Under the pieces are notes generated by a model, which was not told the DNA's origin, searched no databases, and worked only from the letters and a program-made list of their open reading frames with translations. 64,000 nt of DNA from Candidatus Enterousia intestinigallinarum (GTDB taxonomy: Bacteria > Pseudomonadota > Alphaproteobacteria > Rs-D84): positions 62,001 through 126,000 of the forward strand of contig OX097180.1 of NCBI GenBank assembly GCA_944407095.1, read 5' to 3'. The position numbers and the translations under genes were made by a program. Shown here piece after piece: positions 17,102 to 25,800 of this stretch; within the stretch, counting starts at the first letter, position 1; each line of letters begins with the position of its first letter.

Positions 17102-17237
17102 AGTTCTTCCTTTGGGTAATAAAAAAGCCCCGCCGGCATCGGGCAGAGCAATAAAAAACGGCGACGAAATCGCTTGCTTAACTTGCCGAGTATTATATCA
17201 AAAATTGGCTAAAAAATCAATAAAAAAGATAGATTTT

Positions 17238-17511
17238 GAATTAAATTCCCTGTTGTTGTATGCAATAGACCGTAAAATTGTCTACCACCGCTACAATACA
17301 AAACACGCCCCTGTGGCGTGATTTTTATTGTGTTTGATGATGTGGATTTGACCCCGGGACAAAAGGGTTCGAACCACTGCAAAAAGGCGGATGGGCGTAC
17401 GCCGGTTTGCGCGAATGCGCAAATTTTGCCGGGTGATGAAGCGTCTACGAAATAATCCCTTCGTCTCCGCCAGGAATATGACACATCCCGTGGTAACCCC
17501 GCGGGATGTTT
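17238..17511. repeat. right end of the accessory element: half-site and 47-bp direct repeat
   Basis: 17243-17284 repeats the left half-site with four mismatches. 17465-17511 is identical to the left 47-bp repeat and includes the terminator ACATCCCG/CGGGATGT. Just before it, 17454-17472 matches the last 19 bases of the tRNA-Ser at 45701-45790, so the right junction keeps more of a tRNA-Ser 3' end than the left. The 180 bp between the two blocks include a hairpin around CACGCCCC/GGCGTG (17305-17325) and no gene. I read this as the right boundary of an integrated element. Confidence 0.7.
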
Positions 17512-17583
17512 ATTAGAACAGCGTATTTGTATCAACCAGTGATTGAATATGTGTTCGTGTTTTTGCGTATCAGATTTTGTAAT

Positions 17584-17720
17584 TTGACAACTTGGTTTAT
17601 ATTGATAAAATATAGGCAAATATAAAGACGGGGTGCCAATGAATCGTATGTAAACTTATTCTTTCTATCAAGTTACTCGAATTATTCGGGGCGATTAAAG
17701 TTTACATAAAAGGCAACCTT
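17584..17720 (+). promoter_or_regulatory. promoter and attenuator-like leader of the ABC-F gene
   Basis: TTGACA (17584-17589), 16 nt, TAAAAT (17606-17611) form a near-consensus promoter. The leader holds a tiny ORF, ATG AAT CGT ATG TAA (17639-17653, MNRM). Its last codons form the left arm of a perfect 10-bp inverted repeat, ATGTAAACTT (17648-17657) with AAGTTTACAT (17698-17707). The right arm ends 13 nt before the ABC-F ATG and could hide its ribosome site. Ribosome stalling on the short ORF would change the fold, the known logic for antibiotic-induced ABC-F and methylase genes. Induction here is inferred. Confidence 0.6.
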
Positions 17721-19109
17721 ATGAAATCTATTTCTTTATTAAATATCAGCTTTGCATATCCCGGCTTGGACGATTTATTTACTGATTTATCGTATTCGTT
17801 CGGTGCGGATAAAATGGTCGCTATTATCGGGGACAATGGTGTCGGCAAGACAACATTATTAAAAATAATATCTGGTGATTTATTACCCGATTCTGGTCGG
17901 GTGGCACGTAATGCAACCCATCATTTATTAAATCAAATCAATATGGATGCAACAAAAAGTGGCGGTCAAAGCCAGCAACGGGCTTTGTCGCGTGCGTTTG
18001 ATTCTGGGGCGGATATTTTATTGTTGGATGAACCAACGAATAATCTGGATGCAAACGCCCGTCAGAACTTTTTCAAAAAACTGTTTTCTTATCGTGGCGG
18101 TGCAGTCATAGTATCGCACGACAGGGAATTATTAAATCAAATGGATGTTTTATTGGAATTGCACAATGGCAAGTTATCTGTATTCGGGGGCAACTATGAT
18201 TTCTATGTCGATCAGAAAAGACAACTGCAACAAAGCATAGAGTCCAGATATACTGATGCTCAGAAAGAGATTGCCAGGTTAAATGCCAGTGCAATGAAAT
18301 CTCAAAACACCCGCCAACATCACGAGGCCAAGCAACAAAAAGACAAGGCCAATAAATCGGCCGGATCAAAAATAGCGGCAAATGCGTTGAAGGGAAAAAG
18401 TCAAGAAACCGATGCAAAACGCAGAAATTTAATACAGACAAAATTAAACAAACAAATGGAACGCTCTGCTGAATTATCGGCACAAATGCGTGATGATATA
18501 ATAAAAATTCCATTGCCAAGTACAAAAGTTTATAACAAAGAAATCGTCAGGTTAGAAAATATATGTTTTTCTTATGGTGAAAAAAAGATTTTGTCAGATT
18601 TTGATTTCACAATGCGTACGGGCGAGCGTGTCAGGTTGGTCGGCGCTAATGGTTCCGGTAAAACTACACTTTTGAAATTGATAAGCGGTGATTTGTGCCC
18701 AACAGTGGGCAATGTAAAAGTATCGGGGAAAATAGCATATTTGAATCAGGATTTGTCTTTGTTGAAGCCCGACAAAACTGTTGTTGAAAATATTGCGGAT
18801 TATGCAGAAATTCTGCCACACGATGCGCATATTATTGCTGCGAATTTTGGATTTCGTGGTGACGCATCCAGGAAAAAAGTTCACGTTTTATCGGGTGGCG
18901 AATTATTAAAAGCAACGTTGGCGGCGGTGATTGGTGGCAAGCATCAGCCAGATTTACTGATATTGGATGAACCTACGAACAATCTGGACATAAAAAGTAC
19001 AACAGTGTTGGAAGATGCATTGAACCAGTATCGTGGTGCAATTTTAATCGTTTCACACGATGAAGTATTTATAAGCAATCTGCACATAGACAGATTTATA
19101 GCGATATAG
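17721..19109 (+). CDS. ABC-F family ATPase, ribosome-protection type likely
   Basis: A 462-residue protein with two ABC ATPase domains and no membrane segments. First Walker A is GDNGVGKTT (37-45), with a shortened helical part, a signature SGGQSQQRAL and ILLLDEPTNNLDA. A basic, coiled linker (about 170-260, many K, Q, R) follows. The second domain has GANGSGKTTLLKL, VLSGGELLKATLAA and LILDEPTNNLDI. ABC-F proteins bind the ribosomal E site; some give resistance to peptidyl-transferase drugs. Two ATPase signatures plus the short-ORF leader favour a resistance or translation-relief role over housekeeping Uup/EttA. It lies just outside the right repeat of the element. Confidence 0.82.
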   Translation: MKSISLLNISFAYPGLDDLFTDLSYSFGADKMVAIIGDNGVGKTTLLKIISGDLLPDSGRVARNATHHLLNQINMDATKSGGQSQQRALSRAFDSGADILLLDEPTNNLDANARQNFFKKLFSYRGGAVIVSHDRELLNQMDVLLELHNGKLSVFGGNYDFYVDQKRQLQQSIESRYTDAQKEIARLNASAMKSQNTRQHHEAKQQKDKANKSAGSKIAANALKGKSQETDAKRRNLIQTKLNKQMERSAELSAQMRDDIIKIPLPSTKVYNKEIVRLENICFSYGEKKILSDFDFTMRTGERVRLVGANGSGKTTLLKLISGDLCPTVGNVKVSGKIAYLNQDLSLLKPDKTVVENIADYAEILPHDAHIIAANFGFRGDASRKKVHVLSGGELLKATLAAVIGGKHQPDLLILDEPTNNLDIKSTTVLEDALNQYRGAILIVSHDEVFISNLHIDRFIAI

Positions 19110-19156
19110 TATTGATTTTTTACATAATTTATGATATAATTATTTCAAAATATTCA

Positions 19157-19202
19157 GGCGGCTGGATGCCGTCTTTTTTTATCCCGCATTGCGGGATTTT
19201 TT
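19157..19202 (+). terminator. terminator(s) after the ABC-F gene
   Basis: ATCCCGCATTGCGGGAT (19181-19197) followed by T residues is a clear intrinsic terminator. A weaker GGC...GCC hairpin with its own T run precedes it at 19157-19180. Confidence 0.7.
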
Positions 19203-19223
19203 ATTTATATAAAGGATTTTTCT

Positions 19224-19751
19224 ATGTACGACAGTAAATTTGACAAAGCGTATAAAATATTAGCAGAGCGTGAGGGCGGCTATACAGACGGTCGGAATCA
19301 AATTGATGATGAGCCGACAAATATGGGAATCCGTCAAAGCACAATAGACGCCTATGCCAGAAATCATCCTGAATCAAATATGCCAGATAATGTAAAAGAT
19401 TTAACCGCGGCTCAAGCACGCGAAATATATAAATCACAGTATTGGGATAATACTAATATACCGAAAATAGAAAACGACAGAATACGCAATGCGGTATTTG
19501 ATATGAACGTGATGAGTGGAATCAGCAATGCGGTCAGAACAGTACAAACGGCAATAAATAACACCGGCGGTAATGTTGCGGTTGATGGCGCATTGGGCAA
19601 GAATACTTTAGCCGCGCTAAATTCTATCCCTGTGGATAAAATTGCAGATTTTATGGATATGCTAAAAACTGTCCGATTGGATTTTTTGCAACAGACGCCA
19701 AATTGGCCAACCGCTAAAAATGGTTGGATTCGTCGGACTGGCGACTATTGA
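19224..19751 (+). CDS. glycoside hydrolase family 108-like muramidase
   Basis: A 175-residue phage-type lysozyme. It has EREGGYTD at residues 15-22, with Glu17 in the ExGGY catalytic motif. DEPTNMGIRQSTIDAY matches the GH108 TNxGI segment, and AREIYKSQYWD follows. The C-terminal NVAVDGALGKNTLAALN resembles a peptidoglycan-binding-3 repeat. No signal peptide is visible, as in phage endolysins and secretion-activating proteins, so export would need a holin-like route. Preceded by AAAGGA. It overlaps the convergent MmcQ gene by 7 bp. It may be a domesticated phage gene; no other phage genes are nearby. Confidence 0.85.
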   Translation: MYDSKFDKAYKILAEREGGYTDGRNQIDDEPTNMGIRQSTIDAYARNHPESNMPDNVKDLTAAQAREIYKSQYWDNTNIPKIENDRIRNAVFDMNVMSGISNAVRTVQTAINNTGGNVAVDGALGKNTLAALNSIPVDKIADFMDMLKTVRLDFLQQTPNWPTAKNGWIRRTGDY

Positions 19752-20140
19752 ACTTTCTTGCGTGGGCCGACCAACTTATAACTGGCATCCAACAGTGCAA
19801 AAATTTGTTCACGCGCGACGGTGCCATCTAATAAAACAGAAACCCACGTTCCGCCCATATGGTATCCACGCAAGATACCGCTTTCACCGTTTATGAACGC
19901 GTAAAGTCCGGCATCACATTTTACATTCAAAACATCAACCACATCCGTACCCGCCAGCCCCAGGCGATCACGTGGTACATCCAGGATTGCGCCATACCAT
20001 TTTTTATTGTCTGCACGGCGCAGAATTGCATAATTCGGCCACCGTGCCCACAGATATTCCGGCCGTGTGCCATATTTATCCATTGCGTATCGCAGGATTT
20101 CATCACGATATGATGATTGTTTTTTTATCGTTTTTTTCAT
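19745..20140 (-). CDS. MmcQ/YjbR family DNA-binding-fold protein
   Basis: A 131-residue protein of the MmcQ/YjbR (CyaY-like DNA-binding) family. YAMDKYGTRPEYLWARWPNY is the start of the core, followed by AILRRADNKKWYGAIL and GYHMGGTWVSVLLDG in the C-terminal half, all typical. Members are small cytoplasmic proteins of unclear function. The first ten residues are basic and probably flexible. A single-gene unit, convergent with the muramidase and divergent from ybaK. Confidence 0.85.
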   Translation of the reverse strand: MKKTIKKQSSYRDEILRYAMDKYGTRPEYLWARWPNYAILRRADNKKWYGAILDVPRDRLGLAGTDVVDVLNVKCDAGLYAFINGESGILRGYHMGGTWVSVLLDGTVAREQIFALLDASYKLVGPRKKVQ

Positions 20141-20181
20141 AGCGGTTTGATTATACCAAGTGCGACAATAAAATCAACAGA

Positions 20182-20211
20182 TTGACATTGTGCGCGCACC
20201 GGGTATATAGT
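20182..20211 (+). promoter_or_regulatory. promoter of the YbaK-like gene, near-leaderless
   Basis: TTGACA (20182-20187), 18 nt, TATAGT (20206-20211), then only 10 nt to the ATG at 20222. This predicts a leader of a few bases and no ribosome site. Confidence 0.5.
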
Positions 20212-20221
20212 TTTACTTGCT

Positions 20222-20701
20222 ATGGAAGTAAAAACAAACGTTATGCGAATTTTAGATGCGCACCGCGTGCCGTATCGGTCATACTGCTATGCTGATACTG
20301 GCGCGACCAGTGGTGATGCTGTGGCCGCGGCATTGGGGCAAAACCCGCACCAGGTATTCAAGACATTGGTTACTGTTTCGCGTTCTTGTAATCACTATGT
20401 TTTTATGGTGCCCGTGTGTGCGGAATTGGATTTGAAACGCGCCGCGGCTGCGGTTGGCGAAAAGTCCATAGATATGTTAAAAATGCGCGATTTATTGGGG
20501 CTGACGGGCTATGTTCACGGCGGGTGCAGTCCTATTGGGATGAAAAAGCAATTCAAAACCGTTGCCGATGCATCTGCACAAAACTTTGACACGATAATAT
20601 TCAGTGCTGGTCGGATTGGATACCAGGTACAGGTTTCGCCGACGGATTTGGCTAAATTGATACCGATTACTTTTTTCGATATTTGCGTGTCACGGAATTA
20701 A
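20222..20701 (+). CDS. ybaK: YbaK/ProX-type aminoacyl-tRNA deacylase
   Basis: A 159-residue protein of the YbaK family, which removes misacylated Cys from tRNA-Pro as a trans-editing factor. Visible family marks are VPYRSYCYADTGATSGDAVA, ALGQNPHQVFKTLVT with the conserved Lys, GGCSPIGMKKQF and the C-terminal FSAGRIGYQVQVSPTDLAKL. The length is normal. The 3' end overlaps the convergent hydrolase gene by 35 bp. Confidence 0.88.
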   Translation: MEVKTNVMRILDAHRVPYRSYCYADTGATSGDAVAAALGQNPHQVFKTLVTVSRSCNHYVFMVPVCAELDLKRAAAAVGEKSIDMLKMRDLLGLTGYVHGGCSPIGMKKQFKTVADASAQNFDTIIFSAGRIGYQVQVSPTDLAKLIPITFFDICVSRN

Positions 20702-21569
20702 AGAATTTCAGTATATCACGCTGAACCTGGTCGTAGTTTGTTTCCATCAGCAATTCGTGCCGTGCACCCGGATAAATTATTATCGTCAGATTGCGTACGT
20801 TTTCTGATTTATACATACGATACAGTGATGTTGCCAGCCGGCTGTTCATACTAACCAAATCGCGTCCGCCGCTGATAATCAATATTGGCAAATCCGGATT
20901 TACATAGCCGGATAATTTAATCAGATTTTTGAACAGTGAATAATAAAAACCATACGAAAAATATTTTGCACGCATTGGATCTGCATCGTGCAGGTCGGAT
21001 TGAGTTTTATCACGGGTCAGTTTGCTAGCCCCGCCGGATTTGCCGCGTATGGGTGAAAAGTATTCTATGAAGCGTGCCGGCGCGTTTGGGCCAAATAACT
21101 TCATACCAACAAAAGCCGTTGCTGCGGCTGGGGCCAAAAACGCCAATGGATATTTTGCCGACCCCGACAGACATACACCGGCGGCGGCCAAATCCGGTTC
21201 TTCTATTACACGCTGTGTTATGAAACTGCCGTAACTGTGCCCAAAAAGCAAAACCGGCAGTTTGTATTTCTTTTTCAGATATTTCAGTATTGCCAATTCG
21301 TCCGATACAGTTGACGCAAATAAATCAGCGTCGCCGTCTGGCTGACCAATTTTTGATATGTCGGCGGCCGTCCGCCCGTGTGCACGATGATCGTCGCCGA
21401 ACACTATATATCCATTATGATTCAGGAACTTTGCAAACCTGTCATAGCGGCCAACGTGTTCGTCCATACCGTGTATTATTTGGACCACACCGACGGGCTT
21501 GGCTACATCGTCCCACAGTGTGCATATCAATTTTTTCCCGTCACGGGCGGTGAATTTTATTTCCTGCAT
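20667..21569 (-). CDS. alpha/beta hydrolase, lysophospholipase/monoacylglycerol-lipase type
   Basis: About 300 residues from ATG 21569; an in-frame extension to 21650 adds 27 residues without family similarity. The hydrolase_4 pattern is clear: HGMDEHVGRYDRFAKFLN, GDDHRAHGRTA, nucleophile elbow FGHSYGSF, late acid region ILIISGGRDLV and catalytic His in YPGARHELLMET. It likely hydrolyses short-chain lipid esters such as lysophospholipids or monoglycerides in the cytoplasm. It sits 84 bp downstream of the BaiN-like gene on the same strand and may be co-transcribed with it. Confidence 0.87.
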   Translation of the reverse strand: MQEIKFTARDGKKLICTLWDDVAKPVGVVQIIHGMDEHVGRYDRFAKFLNHNGYIVFGDDHRAHGRTAADISKIGQPDGDADLFASTVSDELAILKYLKKKYKLPVLLFGHSYGSFITQRVIEEPDLAAAGVCLSGSAKYPLAFLAPAAATAFVGMKLFGPNAPARFIEYFSPIRGKSGGASKLTRDKTQSDLHDADPMRAKYFSYGFYYSLFKNLIKLSGYVNPDLPILIISGGRDLVSMNSRLATSLYRMYKSENVRNLTIIIYPGARHELLMETNYDQVQRDILKFFNSVTRKYRKK

Positions 21570-21653
21570 ATTTCTGCGCCCCCCTGTATGTTGCCAAGTG
21601 TACAATACAACAGATTGTAAATTATACAGGTTTGTTTTCCCGTGCATCAATTT

Positions 21654-22805
21654 TTACGCATTTTGACCGGCTACACGCCCGCTGGCCCACGCCCAGTGCA
21701 AATTGAATCCGCCTAAATCGCCGGCGATATCCAGAACTTCACCCGCAAAGAATAACCCCGGACACAATTTTGATTCCATTGTCTTTGATGATACTTTTGA
21801 TGTATCAACGCCGCCACGAACAACTTCGGCACTGATATTACCGTGCAGTTTAATGTCATTGTGCGGGATAATAATATTATTTACGCGTTGGGCAATTTTA
21901 CGTATATCATCGTCCCTGTAATCAGCAATATGCCGAACATCTGGACAAACCCATTTTGCCACACGCGCGGGCAGAATATCAGATAATACGCTGGCAACAC
22001 TTTTTCGACCAGCAGTTTTCTTGGCCACGCGTAACACATCATATACATCAATCCCCGGCGCCATATTTATATACAGATTATCAAAGTCCCTGATCGTTGC
22101 GCGATATACGGCCGGCCCACCGATACCAAAATGGGTGAACAGCATTGCATCACGAATCCGTTCGCCACCAACCGTTATTTCGACATCAAGTGAAATGCCG
22201 GCCAGTTGACTGTCAAAGATGCTTGTTTTAATAGCACACAGGGCGGGGCGCACTGGGATTATTTTATGACCAAACTGACGCGCGATTTTATAACCCACAT
22301 CAGATACCCCCAGTGTCGAGAAGGATGTGCCACCAGTTGTGACAATTACGGATTGTGATATAAATTGCGCATTAGCAGTTGAAACAATAAATTCGTTGTT
22401 TTTGTGTTCTACGTTTTGCACAAATGTATTTGTAAATATATCGACATTGTCAACGTCGTGCATAAGTGCATTTACCGCCGCCGCTGCGCCGGCCGCACAA
22501 AAATATTGTCCTGGTGATTTTTCTGTCCAGGAAATATTATGCCCACGTGCCCAATCCAGAATATCATCTGGTGTGACGCGTGCAAGTGCCCCGCGAACAA
22601 AGTCGGGATTTTGCCCGAAATATCTGTTTGCCGACGCGGCCGCATTTGTAAAGTTGCATCGGCCGCCGCCGGATGCGGCGACTTTGCGTGCGGGAACGTT
22701 GCCCATATCCAGTATGGCGACGCGTCGGCCGCGACTTTGCGCCTGGGCTGCTGCGGCTAATCCTGCCGCCCCGGCACCAATAATAATTACGTCATAATTT
22801 CTCAT
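21654..22805 (-). CDS. NAD(P)/FAD-dependent oxidoreductase, HI0933/BaiN-like
   Basis: A 383-residue flavoprotein from ATG 22805; the frame is open to 22886 but that part overlaps the terminator. The N-terminal FAD Rossmann motif is VIIIGAGAAGLAAAAQA, followed by the family marks GRRVAILDMG, SGGGRCNFTNA and VVTTGGTSF. The C-terminal LFFAGEVLDIAGDLGGFNLH region, including the WAWASGRVAG end, is diagnostic of the HI0933/YhiN family. Members reduce unsaturated substrates; BaiN acts on bile acids in gut bacteria. The substrate here is not readable. Confidence 0.9.
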   Translation of the reverse strand: MRNYDVIIIGAGAAGLAAAAQAQSRGRRVAILDMGNVPARKVAASGGGRCNFTNAAASANRYFGQNPDFVRGALARVTPDDILDWARGHNISWTEKSPGQYFCAAGAAAAVNALMHDVDNVDIFTNTFVQNVEHKNNEFIVSTANAQFISQSVIVTTGGTSFSTLGVSDVGYKIARQFGHKIIPVRPALCAIKTSIFDSQLAGISLDVEITVGGERIRDAMLFTHFGIGGPAVYRATIRDFDNLYINMAPGIDVYDVLRVAKKTAGRKSVASVLSDILPARVAKWVCPDVRHIADYRDDDIRKIAQRVNNIIIPHNDIKLHGNISAEVVRGGVDTSKVSSKTMESKLCPGLFFAGEVLDIAGDLGGFNLHWAWASGRVAGQNA

Positions 22806-22851
22806 AATGTTTATATTATATATGCGATGATAAATAAATCTATGAAATAAA

Positions 22852-22876
22852 AATCCCGCCGTTTGGCGGGATTTTG
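22852..22876. terminator. bidirectional intrinsic terminator
   Basis: AATCCCGCC GTTT GGCGGGATT with T on one side and A on the other. It ends the giant Cys-rich gene, which is transcribed leftward. Confidence 0.85.
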
Positions 22877-22879
22877 TTA

Positions 22880-25800
22880 TTACCACATTGTATAGCCCTC
22901 GTTACAGGTACGAACGCATTTCTTTCTGCCTTCGTCCCATACCATAGAACCAGTTTCGTCTTCATACAATTCGGTCGGACAAATCGGTACGCACTCATTG
23001 TTTTCCAGGTTGTACAATTCACCCTGGTACAGGCACGATGCGATTTCACATCCCTGGACGTAACTGCTGGCCGCCAGTTTGCCCAGTACGCTGTAGCGGT
23101 TTTTGCACTCGCCACACTGCTTGGTGCGTTCGTTTGTTTCAGCCGGATCGTTTGTATATCCCGGATTGCACATCGTTGCAACGCATTCGCCCCAGTCATT
23201 TATGTCGGAATCCCATTCCTTGAATCCGGAACCGTTTTCAACGTTGCAGGGTTGCATATCCGAAACGCACGCATTAGACGCCAGATGATATCCATATTCA
23301 CATTCTTTTATCATACAAGATCCAAATGCGTTCTTTTCAAAGTCCCACGTTCTTTCTGCAGATATCGCGTTTGGCGCACTGCATTCCTGAATGTTGACTT
23401 CGCACTTGTCACCGTTCGGATGATAGCCCAGCACGCATTCTGCCACCTGGCACGCGCCACCATCCTTGTACGACAGGGCATATTCGCGGTCGCACGGTAC
23501 ACAGGTGCCGTCCTTCATTTCATATCCAGCGTTACAGGATGTTTCCACACACACGCCGTCAATAATTTCGCACGGATTTCCTGTTGTGGATTCGCCCTTG
23601 TATTCGCATTCGTTCGGATAGAATGCCTTGTCGCTAACCGGAACGGCCGTTCCATTTACCACTTCGTACGCTTCACAGGCCTGATAGCAACCGCTTTCAT
23701 CCTTGGCGCCTGGTAATGACAATGCCCAGTCCCCGTTACCTAAATCAGCACAGGATTTCACATCATCACCCGGATTTTCCGGATCCGTTGTGCCGTCGCA
23801 GAAACTGCCTTCTGGACATTCGACGCATTGACCATTATCCAGTGTGTATCCCGCGGCGCAGCGCTTGATTTCACAGGTGTCCGGTATTCCATAGTAATCA
23901 CGTCCGTCCATTGCGGCGGCGTTTTGCGCCATTTCGCAATCACGATAGCACATTGCTTCATCGTCTGTACCCGCGTCAGAGTTCGGATATTGCCCGCCTG
24001 TCAGTGATGCACAGGTCTGCTGCTGGCCTTCGTTACATACGCTGCCGGCCGGACAGTTGATACAAGTGTTACCCACCTGCGAGAATCCTTCGTCGCACGA
24101 CGTTACATTACAGGTCTGACAGTCGGCTGTATAGTTACCGCCGGTTTCGTCATAGTTACAGGTCTGTTCACCCGAACCATTTTCGATATCACACGCCATA
24201 TCGTCGCGATAGCAATCCGAAGATGCGGCACTGGTTGTTGTTTCGGTTGTACCACCCAACGGACAGGCGTGGCGTGTCGTATCAACCGCCGGGCTGTAAT
24301 ACCCGATGCCCACGGCCATACAGTCGGTTGCCAATACCAGGTGGTCGTAATAGTATCCGGCATCGCAACTTGTCATCGTCGGCAGGTCGCAACTGGACGC
24401 ATATATAGCATCGTCATCTTCGCCACTGGTATAGTAGCACAGATATTCGCCAGTTCCGTGTTCTGCCTGGGTGTATGGCAGACCGTCCTTGTAACACAAC
24501 AGTATGCTGTCGGATGTTGTGCCGTTGGTCTTACCGTTCGCCGGGCAGGCGTGACGTTCAACGTCGCCAGAATCACTGTAGTAGTTCTGTTCAACCGCGA
24601 CGCAGTCAGTATCGTCCGGATTTTCCAGCCAATATCCGCCACGGCAACTGTCGATTACCTGGGTGTCACAGTCGCGCTGGTACACAGCGGACGCACCGTC
24701 CCCGCTGGAATAGAAGCAGCGTTGTGTTCCCGAACCATATACCGCTTCGTACGTCAGTCCTGTCTTAAAGCACTGCTGAACCATTGTTGCGGTTGTCGTA
24801 TCCGTATTGCCACCGTTCGGGCACTGGGTACGGGTGGTGATATCTTCACCGCTGTAGTATCCGTTGCCAACGGCCGCACAGTCCGGATTTTCATTTTCTG
24901 CATCTTCCAGCCAATATCCCGCGTCACAGGCCGTTATCACCTTATCCGTGCAGCTGGCGCTGTACGATGCCGCATCCGCGTCATAGTTACAGGTCTGTGT
25001 TCCGCTGCCGTGCGTTGCAGTGTATGTCAACTTGGTCTTATAGCATTTGGCTATAGAATCCGCGCCACTGGCCGATGAACCCTGTTCCGGACAGGCGTTT
25101 AATCCCTCGGGCGTGCCGCTGTCGGTTGCGAAGTTGCCGCCCGGGCAGTAGTGGTTTGCTGTACAGGTTTCACATTGTGTTCCGGTACCGGTATAGTATG
25201 TACCCGCTGCACAGTTTGTCGTTCCAGCCGACCATCTGGCGTATATAGTCGCCGGTTCGGTGGTTGTGAACGTCAATGCGGCTTCACTGGTCTGGAATTT
25301 ACCAGACGAACCGATTACTTGGGTGCCGCCAGATGTTTCGCTGTAATATCCCGCGAATTCGTATCCAGATTTTTCCGGAACGGTCGTCAGTGTATCTATT
25401 GACGTTGTCGCGCCTTCGTTACTGAACCAGCCGTTTGCGTATTTCAGATACACAGTTTCTGGTTCACCGTCAACATCGGCATTTTGGCCGTCCAGGTTCA
25501 CAGTGTACACGTTCGGCGTCCACATTGCATACAGTGTTGTATCCGTACCGTTTGCGGATATATTCGCACTGGTCGCCTGACCCGCATAATAGCACGGTCC
25601 GTTTCCATTACGGTCGGCACACCATCTGTCACCGCTGGTGTATCCCGGACGGGTTAGCCCACTTGTTGCGGGCAGGGTGCATTCGCCACTGTCGAACGTG
25701 CATTGCACGCTGGCCGGGGTGCTGCCAGTGCCACCGTTTTTATCCAGTGTAACTGTGTACTGGTTGGCCGCGCAGGACGGATTTTCAGAAACGTTGTTTT

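Noticed and set aside
17343-17472. A complete tRNA-Ser at the right end of the element
   Set aside because: Only the last 19 bases match a tRNA-Ser; the upstream sequence does not form D or anticodon arms.
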